This document shows, piece after piece, positions 7,948-21,578 of a stretch of DNA of 64,000 nt. Both the position numbers and the translations under genes were made by a program. The stretch comes from Pantoea sp. alder81 (GTDB lineage: Bacteria; Pseudomonadota; Gammaproteobacteria; Enterobacterales; Enterobacteriaceae). Position 1 is the first letter of the stretch. Each line of letters opens with the position of its first letter. Where the stretch lies: positions 220,959-284,958 of the forward strand of contig NZ_JAIUDA010000007.1 of assembly GCF_020179835.1 (NCBI RefSeq). The letters are read 5' to 3'. The notes beneath the pieces were generated by a model. The model ran no database searches, was not told where the DNA came from, and was given only the letters and a program-made list of their open reading frames with translations.

Positions 7948-9144
7948 TTAACGTTGTTGAAGTCGGGTTAGCACCTGCTGACGATCGGGCATGTTGCTTG
8001 CCCCTTCTCGCTCAACAGCCAGCGAAGCAAAAGCAGATGCCCAGGTCGCTGCTTGCAGCAAGCTTTGGCCCTGAGCGAGTGCCGCCGCCAGTGCGCCGTT
8101 GAAGGCATCACCCGCGCCTGTGGTATCCACACTGAGCGCAGGAAATGCCGGAATATGGTGAAATTGTTGGTTATCAAACAGCAGCGCACCGCACGATCCC
8201 ATGGTGATGATCACTCTCCGCGCGCCCAACGCGACAATGGCCAGAGCAGCCGCGCGCGCGCTGGCGACATCATGGATTTCAATACCAGACAGACGCGAAG
8301 CTTCCGTTTCATTGGGCGTGAGCACATCAATCATCGGCAGACAGCTCACCACGTCAGGGGAAAATGGCGCTGGATTCATAATGACGCGGACGCCCATGGT
8401 GTGTGCGAGACGGATGGCGCTGCGGGTGGCTTCAAAGTTGTTTTCCAATTGCAGCAGCATCACGTTCGCATCGGTTAATTCATGCGTGAGTTCGGCAATC
8501 TCTTCGTCGGTTATGGTTTTATTGGCGCCCGAATAGATGGCAATCATGTTCTCGCCATTTTCTTGCGAGACATAAATGATGGCGCTGCCCGTTGGTTCGG
8601 CATCCGTCTGGTAAAGACGGAAGGAGTGAATGTCGGAGGAAGAGAGATGATCGAACGCGAATTGGCTGAATTGATCGGTGCCGACCTTGGCCACAAAATG
8701 GACGCGCGTGCCCGCACAGCTGGCTGCCATCGCCTGATTTGCGCCTTTACCGCCCGGCCCCAGCGTACTGCCTAACGCCATCAGTGATTCGCCACTTTGT
8801 GGAAATTGCGCCACTTTAGCCACGATATCGACGTTAAAAGCACCGAGAATGCAGACTTTACCCTGCTTACCGGATGATTTTACCTGGCCTTTACGGGACT
8901 GCAGGCGTTGCAGTAACACCTCAAAGTTGCCACTTTCACTAATGAGCTTCTCCTGCAAATTCCGGCGTAACGCAATCGCGCCACCATAGCAGCGCTGCAC
9001 TAAGCCCTGCTGTGCCAATGCACTGAGATCGGTACGAATCGTTTCTCGTGTTACGCCGAGCTGGCTTGCCAGGCCATTAACCGTGACGCGCTCGTATTCA
9101 TCAAGCCACAGCAAAATCTGGCTACGTCGTTCTTCCAAAAACAT
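7948..9144 (-). CDS. DeoR-type HTH fused to ribokinase-like (PfkB) sugar kinase
   Basis: A 398-residue composite. Residues 1-60 are a DeoR-family winged HTH (ERRSQILLWL, then VTRETIRTDLSAL); the usual DeoR sensor domain is missing. After a linker (about 61-95), residues 96-398 form a complete PfkB kinase close to RbsK: GPGGKGANQ at 129-137, NPAP near 257-260, PNETEA near 277-282, and the catalytic loop DTTGAGDAFNG with D346. GGAGGAAAG lies upstream of the ATG. It is the first gene of a four-gene operon. I infer a kinase that also regulates the operon, sensing its own substrate or product; DNA binding is not shown. The two parts are in one uninterrupted frame. Confidence 0.88.
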   Translation of the reverse strand: MFLEERRSQILLWLDEYERVTVNGLASQLGVTRETIRTDLSALAQQGLVQRCYGGAIALRRNLQEKLISESGNFEVLLQRLQSRKGQVKSSGKQGKVCILGAFNVDIVAKVAQFPQSGESLMALGSTLGPGGKGANQAMAASCAGTRVHFVAKVGTDQFSQFAFDHLSSSDIHSFRLYQTDAEPTGSAIIYVSQENGENMIAIYSGANKTITDEEIAELTHELTDANVMLLQLENNFEATRSAIRLAHTMGVRVIMNPAPFSPDVVSCLPMIDVLTPNETEASRLSGIEIHDVASARAAALAIVALGARRVIITMGSCGALLFDNQQFHHIPAFPALSVDTTGAGDAFNGALAAALAQGQSLLQAATWASAFASLAVEREGASNMPDRQQVLTRLQQR

Positions 9145-9193
9145 GCACTTTCCTCCGTTTCGCTCGCAAGCGTAAGGGAGACGGCTGTTAATG

Positions 9194-9244
9194 AAAGTGA
9201 TGCGGATCTCAGCACTCGGGAAAAAACGGAAGTAAACAAAAGTG
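9194..9244. promoter_or_regulatory. Candidate operator repeats for the HTH-kinase operon
   Basis: AAAGTGATGCGGAT (from 9194) and AAAGTGAATGCAGAT (from 9238) form a direct repeat whose starts are 44 bases apart, about four helical turns, upstream of the HTH-kinase gene. DeoR-family regulators often bind repeated AAAGTGA- or GAAA-type boxes. This is inference from pattern and position. Confidence 0.4.
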
Positions 9245-9305
9245 AATGCAGATGTTTTTCAAGGGAAAAGAAGATTGTCAGGCGGATAACAAAATAAGGG
9301 GAATA

Positions 9306-9331
9306 AAAACCCTTCCCGGTTGGGAAGGGTT
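9306..9331 (-). terminator. gyrB transcription terminator
   Basis: On the leftward strand AACCCTTCCC pairs with GGGAAGGGTT around a short loop and is followed by TTTTATTC, a standard intrinsic terminator 12 bases past the gyrB stop codon. Confidence 0.85.
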
Positions 9332-9342
9332 GAGGTGACAAA

Positions 9343-12854
<3,512 letters not shown>

Positions 12855-12894
12855 GAATCATTCCAGCCAGAAGGGGGTTGCCTAACATTAACAA

Positions 12895-13019
12895 TCCAGG
12901 CCGTCGGCGGCGCAGGCAGTCTGGTCACGGCCAGCGCGCAGGCCCTGGGAGCATACTGAAGTATGTGACCAGGGACGAGCACTGCCCGGACCCAGAATGG
13001 CAAGCAAGCCAGGCCGATA
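12895..13019. repeat. ERIC-like palindromic element between dnaN and recF
   Basis: A GC-rich imperfect palindrome of about 125 bases. The centre is CCCTGG (12943) - CATACTGAAGTATG (12952-12965) - CCAGGG (12969-12974), the same layout as the ERIC core. The outer arms TCTGG/CCAGA and GGCC/GGCC also pair. The ends differ from the classical ERIC ends, so it may be a relative rather than a true ERIC. It is transcribed within the replication operon. Confidence 0.7.
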
Positions 13020-13026
13020 TTTTCTA

Positions 13027-14127
13027 CTACAAGCGCATAGGCATAACGACGTAGGCCGCTGCTGGGCTGGCGACATCTTCAATCTGCACACTGGAAACCG
13101 AATCGGTCAGCAGCAAACGCACGTTCTCACACTTCAGCGCATTCAGCACATCCAGCACGTAACTGACGTTAAAACCAATTTCCAGTTCGGTGCCGCTGTA
13201 CGACACATCCAGCATCTCTTCCGCTTCTTCCTGTTCAGGGTTATTAGCGGTGATCTTGAGCTGATTTTCAGTGATATAGATGCGAACGCCGCGGAACTTC
13301 TCATTAGAGAGGATTGCTGCGCGGGCAAATGCCTGCTTCAGCAGATCGCAACCCGCTTCCAGCGCTTTATCTGGGTTCTTCGGCAGTACGCGGCGATAAT
13401 CCGGGAAACGGCCATCAACCAGCTTAGAAGTGAAGATAAAGTCACCGACGTGCGCGCGAATGTTGCTGCTGCCGATCTGCACCTGCAGTGGGGTTTCGCC
13501 ACCGTCGAGCAAACGCACCAGCTCAATCACACCTTTGCGCGGCACGATCACCGAATGGTTAGGCAACGCCTGACCAATCGGCATGGAGCATACCGCCAGA
13601 CGGTGACCATCGGTGGCGACGGTGCGTAACTCCTCACCTTCTGTCTCAAACAGCATGCCGTTAAGGTAGTAACGTACATCCTGATGTGCCATCGAGAACT
13701 GCGTTGCTTCGATCAGTCGTTTCAGCGTGGCCTGCGGCAAGGTGAACTCCACCTCGCTCTGCCAGTCATCCAGATTAGGGAAGTCAGTCGCGGGCAGCGT
13801 CGATAATGAGAAACGGCTGCGGCCAGAACGCACCAGCATTCTGTCACCTTCCAGCGTCAGGCTGATTTCAGCCCCCTCTGGCAAACCGCGGCAAATATCG
13901 AGGAATTTACGCGCGGGCACGGTGGTTGCGCCCGGTTCGTGGGGCTGCGTTAGCGCAACGCGGGCCACCATCTCCATTTCCAAATCAGTGCCGGTCAGAC
14001 GCAGTACGCCTTCACTGACCTGCAACAGTAAATTTCCGAGGATCGGTAAGGTCGGGCGTCCACCAAGCGGGCCGCTAACCTGTTGCAGTGGTTTCAGCAA
14101 CTGCTCACGTTCTACAATAAATTTCAT
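13027..14127 (-). CDS. dnaN: DNA polymerase III beta subunit (sliding clamp)
   Basis: The 366-residue ring clamp that tethers polymerase III to DNA and serves as the docking platform for Hda, DnaE, MutS and others. The sequence begins MKFIVEREQLLKPLQQVSG and ends YVVMPMRL, the C-terminal cleft residues of the family; three clamp domains of about 120 residues each are present at the normal length. It starts five bases after the dnaA stop codon and is co-transcribed with it. Confidence 0.99.
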   Translation of the reverse strand: MKFIVEREQLLKPLQQVSGPLGGRPTLPILGNLLLQVSEGVLRLTGTDLEMEMVARVALTQPHEPGATTVPARKFLDICRGLPEGAEISLTLEGDRMLVRSGRSRFSLSTLPATDFPNLDDWQSEVEFTLPQATLKRLIEATQFSMAHQDVRYYLNGMLFETEGEELRTVATDGHRLAVCSMPIGQALPNHSVIVPRKGVIELVRLLDGGETPLQVQIGSSNIRAHVGDFIFTSKLVDGRFPDYRRVLPKNPDKALEAGCDLLKQAFARAAILSNEKFRGVRIYITENQLKITANNPEQEEAEEMLDVSYSGTELEIGFNVSYVLDVLNALKCENVRLLLTDSVSSVQIEDVASPAAAYVVMPMRL

Positions 14128-14132
14128 ATGCG

Positions 14133-15533
14133 TCAGGAAGATAATGTTCGAATGAGGTTAGAGAAATCTTCTTTGATGTCGTGGCTCTCTTCACGCAACT
14201 GCTCAATCTTACGGCAGGCATGGAGCACGGTGGTATGGTCACGGCCACCAAACGCATCGCCAATTTCCGGCAGGCTATGGTTGGTCAGCTCTTTCGCCAT
14301 CGCCATCGCCATCTGACGCGGACGAGCCACCGAACGCGAACGGCGCTTCGACAGCAAATCCGCTACTTTGATTTTGTAGTACTCGGCCACCGTTTTCTGG
14401 ATGTTATCGATGGTGACCAGCTTTTCCTGCAACGCCAGCAGATCGCGCAGCGCTTCGCGCACGAAATCGATGGTAATGGCGCGACCGGTGAAGTTGGCAT
14501 TCGCGATAACGCGATTCAGCGCCCCTTCCAGCTCACGCACATTAGAGCGCAGGCGTTTAGCAATAAAGAAGGCGACTTCACCCGGCAGACGAATATCATT
14601 CTCGTCGGCTTTCTTCATCAGGATCGCCACGCGTGTTTCCAGCTCAGGCGGCTCGATCGCGACAGTTAATCCCCAGCCAAAACGCGATTTCAGGCGATCT
14701 TCTACGCCGTTGATCTCTTTTGGATAACGATCCGAGGTCAAAATGATCTGCTGATTACCTTCCAACAATGCATTGAAGGTATGGAAAAACTCTTCCTGCG
14801 AGCGCTCTTTATTAGCAAAGAACTGAATGTCATCGATCAACAGTGCATCGACGGAACGGTAATAACGCTTAAATTCTTCAATGGCGTTGTTTTGCAGCGC
14901 TTTTACCATGTCCTGCACAAAACGTTCGGAGTGCATGTAAACCACTTTGGCATTTGGCTTACGCGCAATAATGCCATTCCCCACCGCATGCAACAGGTGA
15001 GTTTTACCTAAACCGGTGCCGCCATAAAGGAAGAGAGGGTTATAGGCGCCGCCAGGATTATCCGCCACCTGACGTGCCGCCGCGCGCGCCAGTTGGTTAG
15101 ATTTACCTTCAACGAAGTTATCGAAGTTATGGCGGTTATTCACATTTGAACGATAGGTCACGTCTGCAGGTGCTGGCACCGAATCCCAGCTTGGACGCAA
15201 AATTTGCGCCGGAGCAGGACGATTTTCAACGGGAGCACGTGTGCTGTAAGCCGCCATTGCAGGCTGGCTGGTCGTTACTTGCGCAGCCGGGCGCGTGCCC
15301 ACTTCGAAACGCAGCAAAGGCACGTTCGGGCCGCAGAATTCATTCAGCAGCCCATTAATACTATTGAGGTATTTATCCCGAACCCAGTCGAGTACAAACC
15401 GATTTGGTGCATACAAGGTCAGCGTATTGTCGTTTAATTCAGCCTGCAGCGGACGAATCCACATGCTGAATTCGGTGGCAGGAAGCTCATCCTGCAAACG
15501 GGCAAGACACTGTTGCCAAAGCGTAAGTGACAC
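14133..15533 (-). CDS. dnaA: Chromosomal replication initiator DnaA
   Basis: Binds the 9-mer boxes of oriC and opens the AT-rich 13-mers. Domain I is at about 1-85, a variable linker follows, the AAA+ domain III carries GGTGLGKTH (near 172-180) and LLIDDIQFF, and the domain IV signature is [16 protein letters not shown] use the GTG start at 15533 ([12 protein letters not shown] follows, preceded by GTGGAGTCCGCC exactly as in E. coli), giving 466 residues; an ATG 43 codons upstream would add an unrelated extension. First gene of the dnaA-dnaN-recF-gyrB operon. Confidence 0.98.
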   Translation of the reverse strand: MSLTLWQQCLARLQDELPATEFSMWIRPLQAELNDNTLTLYAPNRFVLDWVRDKYLNSINGLLNEFCGPNVPLLRFEVGTRPAAQVTTSQPAMAAYSTRAPVENRPAPAQILRPSWDSVPAPADVTYRSNVNNRHNFDNFVEGKSNQLARAAARQVADNPGGAYNPLFLYGGTGLGKTHLLHAVGNGIIARKPNAKVVYMHSERFVQDMVKALQNNAIEEFKRYYRSVDALLIDDIQFFANKERSQEEFFHTFNALLEGNQQIILTSDRYPKEINGVEDRLKSRFGWGLTVAIEPPELETRVAILMKKADENDIRLPGEVAFFIAKRLRSNVRELEGALNRVIANANFTGRAITIDFVREALRDLLALQEKLVTIDNIQKTVAEYYKIKVADLLSKRRSRSVARPRQMAMAMAKELTNHSLPEIGDAFGGRDHTTVLHACRKIEQLREESHDIKEDFSNLIRTLSS

Positions 15534-16275
<742 letters not shown>

Positions 16276-16289
16276 TAAAGCTAACCCTA

Positions 16290-16649
16290 GTGGTTAAGCT
16301 CGCATTTCCCAGGGAGTTACGTTTGTTAACTCCCACTCATTTCACTTTCGTCTTCCAGCAGCCACAAAGAGCCGGTACGCCGCAAATCACCATCCTCGGC
16401 CGACTTAATTCGCTGGGGCATCCCCGCATCGGTCTTACCGTCGCTAAAAAGCATGTGAAACGCGCCCATGAACGCAACCGGATCAAGCGATTGACCCGCG
16501 AAAGCTTTCGTCTGCGCCAACATGAGCTGCCTGCGATGGATTTTGTCATCGTGGCGAAAAAAGGGATTGCTGACCTCGATAACCGTGCGTTAACGGAAGC
16601 GTTGGAGAAACTATGGCGTCGTCACTGTCGCCTGGCTCGCGGCTCCTGA
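16290..16649 (+). CDS. rnpA: Ribonuclease P protein component
   Basis: The 119-residue basic protein subunit that helps RNase P RNA bind precursor tRNA 5' leaders. The conserved RNR motif is in [18 protein letters not shown], and the N-terminal hydrophobic patch FTFVFQQPQ is present. The start is GTG at 16290, as in E. coli, 14 bases after rpmH. The last 37 bases overlap yidD. Confidence 0.98.
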   Translation: MVKLAFPRELRLLTPTHFTFVFQQPQRAGTPQITILGRLNSLGHPRIGLTVAKKHVKRAHERNRIKRLTRESFRLRQHELPAMDFVIVAKKGIADLDNRALTEALEKLWRRHCRLARGS

Positions 16650-16870
16650 TTGCCCTGATACGCGTTTATCAACGCGCCATCAGCCCACTGCTTGGACCTC
16701 ATTGTCGGTTCCATCCCACCTGCTCGCAGTATGGGATTGAGGCCTTACGTCGCTTCGGCGTCGTAAAAGGTAGTTGGTTGACGATTAAACGCGTATTAAA
16801 ATGCCACCCTTTGAACCCGGGTGGTGACGATCCTGTGCCGCCAAAAACCTTTGATACCAGAGAACATTAA
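16613..16870 (+). CDS. yidD: Membrane protein insertion efficiency factor YidD
   Basis: An 85-residue protein with an amphipathic N-terminus ([20 protein letters not shown]) and the family's conserved cysteines in [11 protein letters not shown] and [10 protein letters not shown]. Family knowledge: YidD sits at the inner membrane and assists YidC-dependent insertion. The ATG lies inside the end of rnpA in another frame, and the stop codon is two bases before yidC, an unbroken operon. Confidence 0.96.
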   Translation: MASSLSPGSRLLIALIRVYQRAISPLLGPHCRFHPTCSQYGIEALRRFGVVKGSWLTIKRVLKCHPLNPGGDDPVPPKTFDTREH

Positions 16871-16872
16871 CG

Positions 16873-18519
16873 ATGGATTCGCAACGCAATCTCTTTCTCA
16901 TCGCTTTTCTGTTCGTGTCTTTTATGATCTGGCAAGCCTGGCAGACGGACCACGCTCCGCAGCCACAGCAGACTCAGACCACGCAAAACACAAGCAGCGC
17001 AGCGGGTGATGCCGCCACTACCGGCGTCCCGGCTAGCGGTCAGGGCCAAACGATCACCGTTAAGACTGATGTCCTGTCACTCAGCATCAATACTCGCGGT
17101 GGCGATATTGAGCAGGCACTGCTGCTGACTTACCCTGATAAACTGGGTTCAGACGCACCGTTCCAGCTGCTGGAAACCACTCCTGCTTTCGTTTATCAGG
17201 CACAAAGTGGCTTAACCGGTCGTAATGGTCCGGACAACCCGAACAATGGCGCACGTCCACTGTTCACCACCTCACAAGGTCACTTCGAGATGGCCGATGG
17301 CCAGACCGAGCTGCGTGTGCCACTGACCTGGACCGACGAAAAAGGTGTGGTTTACACCAAAACCTTCGTGTTCAAGCGTGGCGACTTCGCGGTTAACGTT
17401 GACTACAACATTAATAACGCCTCACAGCAGCCGCTGGAAGTGTCGATGTTTGGTCAGCTGAAGCAGACGATTGATCTGCCGAAGCATCGTGATACCGGCA
17501 GCAACAACTTTGCCCTGCACACCTTCCGTGGCGCAGCGTACTCGACCAGCGAAGCGAAATACGAAAAATACAAATTCGATACTATCGCGGATAACGAGAA
17601 CCTGAATGCGACCACCAGCAATGGTTGGGTGGCGATGCTGCAGCAGTACTTTGCCACCGCTTGGGTGCCACGTACTCAGGGTAACAACACCCTGTATACC
17701 AGCAACCTCGGTAACGGCATTGCGGCAATCGGTTATAAATCTTCACCGGTGACCGTGGCTGCAGGCGCACAGCAAGACCTGGGCGCAACTTTGTGGTTAG
17801 GCCCGGAAATTCAGGACAAGATGGCCGCTATCGCGCCTCACCTGGATCTGACCGTAGATTACGGTTGGTTGTGGTTCATCTCTCAGCCACTGTTTAAGCT
17901 GCTGAAATTCCTGCACAGCTTTATCGGTAACTGGGGCTTCTCGATTATTGTTATCACCTTCATCGTTCGTGGCATCATGTACCCGCTGACCAAAGCGCAG
18001 TACACCTCCATGGCGAAGATGCGTATGCTGCAGCCGAAGATTCAGGCGATGCGTGAGCGTCTGGGCGATGACAAGCAGAAGCAGAGCCAGGAAATGATGG
18101 CGCTGTATAAAGCAGAGAAAGTGAACCCGTTGGGTGGCTGCTTGCCTCTGGTTATCCAGATGCCTATCTTCCTGGCCTTGTACTACATGCTGTCAGGTTC
18201 GATTGAGCTGCGTCATGCACCGTTCATTCTGTGGATTCATGACCTGTCCGCACAGGACCCGTATTACATTCTGCCGGTTATCATGGGTATCACCATGTTC
18301 TTCATCCAGAAGATGTCACCGACCACCGTGACCGATCCGATGCAGCAGAAGATCATGACCTACATGCCGGTTATCTTTACCGTGTTCTTCCTGTGGTTCC
18401 CTGCGGGTCTGGTGCTGTACTACATCGTCAGCAACCTCGTGACCATTCTCCAGCAGCAGCTGATCTATCGCGGCCTGGAAAAACGTGGTCTGCATAGCCG
18501 CGACAAGAAGAAAGCGTAA
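16873..18519 (+). CDS. yidC: Membrane protein insertase YidC
   Basis: A 548-residue Oxa1/Alb3-family insertase, the same length as in E. coli. An N-terminal signal-anchor helix ([18 protein letters not shown]) is followed by a Gln/Thr-rich linker and the large periplasmic P1 domain (to about 340), then five membrane helices carrying the conserved hydrophilic-groove arginine region ([17 protein letters not shown]) and a basic tail [16 protein letters not shown] end. It inserts inner-membrane proteins alone or with SecYEG; ATP synthase subunit c, also encoded here, is a classic client. Confidence 0.98.
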   Translation: MDSQRNLFLIAFLFVSFMIWQAWQTDHAPQPQQTQTTQNTSSAAGDAATTGVPASGQGQTITVKTDVLSLSINTRGGDIEQALLLTYPDKLGSDAPFQLLETTPAFVYQAQSGLTGRNGPDNPNNGARPLFTTSQGHFEMADGQTELRVPLTWTDEKGVVYTKTFVFKRGDFAVNVDYNINNASQQPLEVSMFGQLKQTIDLPKHRDTGSNNFALHTFRGAAYSTSEAKYEKYKFDTIADNENLNATTSNGWVAMLQQYFATAWVPRTQGNNTLYTSNLGNGIAAIGYKSSPVTVAAGAQQDLGATLWLGPEIQDKMAAIAPHLDLTVDYGWLWFISQPLFKLLKFLHSFIGNWGFSIIVITFIVRGIMYPLTKAQYTSMAKMRMLQPKIQAMRERLGDDKQKQSQEMMALYKAEKVNPLGGCLPLVIQMPIFLALYYMLSGSIELRHAPFILWIHDLSAQDPYYILPVIMGITMFFIQKMSPTTVTDPMQQKIMTYMPVIFTVFFLWFPAGLVLYYIVSNLVTILQQQLIYRGLEKRGLHSRDKKKA

Positions 18520-18552
18520 CGTCTGACTGCAACAGCAGCAGCGTATACTCAA

Positions 18553-18581
18553 GGGGCGGCATTTATGTCGCCCTGTTTTTT
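18553..18581 (+). terminator. Terminator after yidC
   Basis: GGGCGGCAT pairs with ATGTCGCCC, followed by TGTTTTTTT. An intrinsic terminator between yidC and mnmE, so mnmE may depend on readthrough or its own promoter. Confidence 0.8.
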
Positions 18582-18602
18582 TATGTGAAAAGTGAGAAAG
18601 AC

Positions 18603-19967
18603 ATGAGCCACAGCGACACTATTGTTGCCCAGGCGACGCCTCCCGGCCGTGGCGGCGTCGGCATTCTGCGTATTTCCGGTGCCAAAGCCGCTGACGTCGC
18701 GCAAGCCGTGCTCGGCAAGTTGCCGAAACCGCGCTATGCCGACTATTTGCCGTTCAACGATGCGGATGGCAGCGTGCTGGATCAGGGCATTGCGCTGTGG
18801 TTTCCTGGACCAAATTCTTTCACCGGCGAAGATGTACTGGAGCTGCAAGGGCACGGCGGCCCGGTCATTCTGGATCTGTTGCTGAAACGCATCGTCGCGC
18901 TGTCGGGTGTGCGTATCGCCCAGCCGGGTGAATTCTCCGAACGCGCCTTCCTCAATGACAAACTCGATCTGGCGCAGGCGGAAGCCATTGCCGACCTGAT
19001 CGACGCCAGCTCAGAGCAGGCCGCACGCTCCGCCGTGAACTCATTGCAGGGCGCGTTTTCACTGCGCATCAATACCCTTGTGGAAGCACTCACTCACCTG
19101 CGTATCTATGTGGAGGCTGCTATCGACTTCCCGGATGAGGAGATCGATTTTCTGTCTGACGGCAAAATCGAAGGTCAACTCAATGTGGTGATCGGCGACC
19201 TTGATAACGTGCGCGCCGAAGCGCGTCAGGGCAGCCTGCTGCGTGAAGGGATGAAAGTGGTGATTGCCGGTCGCCCTAATGCCGGTAAATCCAGCCTGTT
19301 GAATGCCCTCGCCGGCCGCGAAGCCGCGATTGTCACCGATATCGCCGGTACCACGCGTGACGTGCTGCGTGAGCATATTCATATTGACGGTATGCCGCTG
19401 CACATCATCGATACTGCAGGATTGCGTGAAGCCAGCGATGAAGTTGAGCGCATCGGGATTGAACGCGCCTGGCAGGAAATCGAGCAAGCCGATCGCGTGC
19501 TGTTTATGGTAGATGGCACCACCACCGATGCCACTGAAGCCGCTGCTATCTGGCCTGATTTCGTCGCACGTTTACCGGCACAACTGCCGATCACCGTGGT
19601 GCGTAACAAAGCCGATATGACCGGTGAAGTGCTGGGCCTGACAGAAGTGAACGATCACTCACTGATTCGCCTCTCTGCGCGCACTGGCGAAGGCGTGGAT
19701 GCACTGCGCGATCATTTGAAACAAAGCATGGGCTTCTCCGGCAATATGGAAGGCGGATTCCTGGCGCGTCGACGCCATCTGCAGGCATTGGAGTTGGCGG
19801 CTACTCACTTACAGCAGGGCAAAGACCAGCTGCTGGGTGCATGGGCGGGTGAACTGCTGGCGGAAGAACTGCGTCTGGCACAGCAGGCACTGAGCGAAAT
19901 CACCGGTGAGTTTACCTCCGACGATCTGCTTGGCCGGATTTTCTCCAGCTTCTGTATTGGTAAGTAG
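18603..19967 (+). CDS. mnmE: tRNA uridine-5-carboxymethylaminomethyl modification GTPase MnmE
   Basis: With MnmG it makes the cmnm5 modification on U34 of several tRNAs. The 454-residue protein has an N-terminal folate-binding dimerisation domain ([14 protein letters not shown]), a G domain with GRPNAGKSS near 226 and DIAGTTRD, and the invariant C-terminal CIGK whose Cys is important for activity. The start is the ATG of [11 protein letters not shown], preceded by AGAAAG; an in-frame codon six positions upstream has no family support. Its partner mnmG is also in this window, beside oriC. Confidence 0.98.
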   Translation: MSHSDTIVAQATPPGRGGVGILRISGAKAADVAQAVLGKLPKPRYADYLPFNDADGSVLDQGIALWFPGPNSFTGEDVLELQGHGGPVILDLLLKRIVALSGVRIAQPGEFSERAFLNDKLDLAQAEAIADLIDASSEQAARSAVNSLQGAFSLRINTLVEALTHLRIYVEAAIDFPDEEIDFLSDGKIEGQLNVVIGDLDNVRAEARQGSLLREGMKVVIAGRPNAGKSSLLNALAGREAAIVTDIAGTTRDVLREHIHIDGMPLHIIDTAGLREASDEVERIGIERAWQEIEQADRVLFMVDGTTTDATEAAAIWPDFVARLPAQLPITVVRNKADMTGEVLGLTEVNDHSLIRLSARTGEGVDALRDHLKQSMGFSGNMEGGFLARRRHLQALELAATHLQQGKDQLLGAWAGELLAEELRLAQQALSEITGEFTSDDLLGRIFSSFCIGK

Positions 19968-19977
19968 TCTTTCCCCT

Positions 19978-20010
19978 GTTTCCCCCATCACTGTTTGGTT
20001 GGGGGAAACA
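19978..20010 (+). terminator. Hairpin terminator after mnmE
   Basis: A ten-base perfect stem, GTTTCCCCCA (19978-19987) with TGGGGGAAAC (20000-20009), 11 bases past the mnmE stop. The T-run afterwards is weak (TGCGTCTTTGTT). Confidence 0.6.
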
Positions 20011-20142
20011 TGCGTCTTTGTTATTTGGCTCACTCTCTCCTTTACAGTATAACGATCGCTGGCCTGTGCTAAAGCGCACCGGCCGCATTCACTATTCATG
20101 CTAAAAATCAGGCGCTGATGGCGGCCTGAACAGGAGAGAAAC

Positions 20143-20733
20143 ATGAGTACACCGCTCGACAGCGTGGCGCTGAACGCGCTGTTCAATGACGCTCGCACCC
20201 ACAGCTACTGGCAGGACAAACCGATTTCTCATGATGTATTGCAGCAGCTCTACAACCTGACCGCGCTCGGCCCGACTTCAGCTAACTGTTCACCAGGACG
20301 CTTCGTGTTTGTCACCTCACAGGAAGGCAAAGAGAAGCTGAAACCTGCGCTCTCCTCCGGCAATGTGGATAAAACCATGGCGGCACCGGCAACGGTGATT
20401 GTGGCGTGGGATCCGGAATTTTATGAAGCACTGCCAAAACTGTTCCCGCATGGCGATGCACGTAGCTGGTTCACCAGCAGTCCGGATCTGGCGAAAGAGA
20501 CGGCCTTCCGCAACAGCAGCCTGCAGGCGGGTTATTTGATTCTGGCGGCACGTTCGCTGGGGCTGGATGCCGGCCCGATGTCCGGTTTTGACCCGTCGAA
20601 AGTCAATGAAGCCTTCTTCAGCGAAAGCAAATGGCAGGTGAACTTACTGATTAATCTGGGCTACGGCGAAGCCAGCAAACTGCATGCGCGCTTGCCGCGC
20701 CTCGGCTTTGATGAAGCGAGCAAATTTGCCTGA
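20143..20733 (+). CDS. RutE-like FMN-dependent nitroreductase-family protein
   Basis: A 196-residue nitroreductase-fold protein closely resembling E. coli RutE (malonic semialdehyde reductase) in length and motifs: GPTSANCSP for flavin binding, [10 protein letters not shown], and a C-terminal LLINLGYG and ARLPRL. The rest of a rut pyrimidine-degradation operon is absent here, so I name it by family only; reduction of malonic semialdehyde or of other aldehydes, quinones or nitro compounds is possible. AGGAG lies upstream of the ATG. It occupies the place where E. coli carries the tna operon. Confidence 0.85.
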   Translation: MSTPLDSVALNALFNDARTHSYWQDKPISHDVLQQLYNLTALGPTSANCSPGRFVFVTSQEGKEKLKPALSSGNVDKTMAAPATVIVAWDPEFYEALPKLFPHGDARSWFTSSPDLAKETAFRNSSLQAGYLILAARSLGLDAGPMSGFDPSKVNEAFFSESKWQVNLLINLGYGEASKLHARLPRLGFDEASKFA

Positions 20734-20742
20734 TTGAGCGTA

Positions 20743-20775
20743 GGCGTCGCAATCAATGCGACGCCCACTTTTCAT
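20743..20775. terminator. Terminator between rutE-like and rutF-like genes
   Basis: GGCGTCGC (20743-20750) pairs with GCGACGCC (20758-20765) and is followed by CACTTTTC on the rightward strand. It sits between two convergent genes. Confidence 0.7.
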
Positions 20776-20777
20776 AT

Positions 20778-21287
20778 TTAGCCCAGCGAGTGAAAACCGC
20801 TGTTGAAGTAGACCATCGGTTCAGCCGCTTCACCTGGCAGTGAAATGCCGACAATACGCGCCAGCAGCACGCTGTGCGTATTCCACTCCACCACCTTCTC
20901 CAGCTGGCAGTCAAAACTCACCAATGCATCAGCCAGCACCGGCGCACCGGTGTTCAGCGTTTGCCACTCACCGCTCTGGAAGCGTTCTGCACGACGTGCA
21001 GACTGACTGAACTGCGCACACAAATCGTCATGCTGTTCACGCAGGACGTTGACGGCAAAGTGGCCTGCATTTACAAATGCATCATGGCTGGATGCGCTAC
21101 GATTCACACACACCAGCAGACTTGGCGGCTCGGCAGCCAGTGAGCTAACGGAAGTCGCAATCAATCCCAGCTTTTCGCCCTGAAACTCGGTGGTCACTAA
21201 AGAAACGCCTGCGGTCAGGCGGCGCATACCATGACGAAATTCATCAAGTGAGATTGATTCCTGGCGAGTAAGTGAGGTTACTGACAT
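20778..21287 (-). CDS. RutF/HpaC-type flavin reductase-like protein
   Basis: A 169-residue protein of the flavin reductase family that includes RutF and HpaC. Typical features are RRLTAGVSLVTTE, the ATSVSSLAAEPPSLLVCVNR segment, ALVSFDC (also in RutF) and a C-terminal YFNSGFHSLG. I start at MSVTSLTRQE (21287), with GGAG seven bases before it; the 30 residues available upstream lack family similarity. Family knowledge: such enzymes supply reduced FMN to a partner monooxygenase, but no monooxygenase gene is adjacent. It runs convergently with the RutE-like gene. Confidence 0.82.
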   Translation of the reverse strand: MSVTSLTRQESISLDEFRHGMRRLTAGVSLVTTEFQGEKLGLIATSVSSLAAEPPSLLVCVNRSASSHDAFVNAGHFAVNVLREQHDDLCAQFSQSARRAERFQSGEWQTLNTGAPVLADALVSFDCQLEKVVEWNTHSVLLARIVGISLPGEAAEPMVYFNSGFHSLG

Positions 21288-21578
21288 AAAAAAACTCCGA
21301 CGTGCCTCTGTTTGCGATGAGCACGATGACTTGAGGTGGATTGTTTGCGCACTTCGATGTGCTGTTTTGCTGCCCAAATCCTACACCACATCACGCTTTG
21401 CATCACCCTATCTGAGCGAATTCAGCAAAAGCGTTATATGCAAAGTCGCAGAATGGGAATGTCCGCCGCTTCGGTCTTATCTGATTTTTGGTCATTAGAT
21501 GTTATGCCGGATGCAAACCACTGAGAAAATTCCTACAATAGCCCTGATGATTATCTGACCATTTTCACGGAGCGACAG

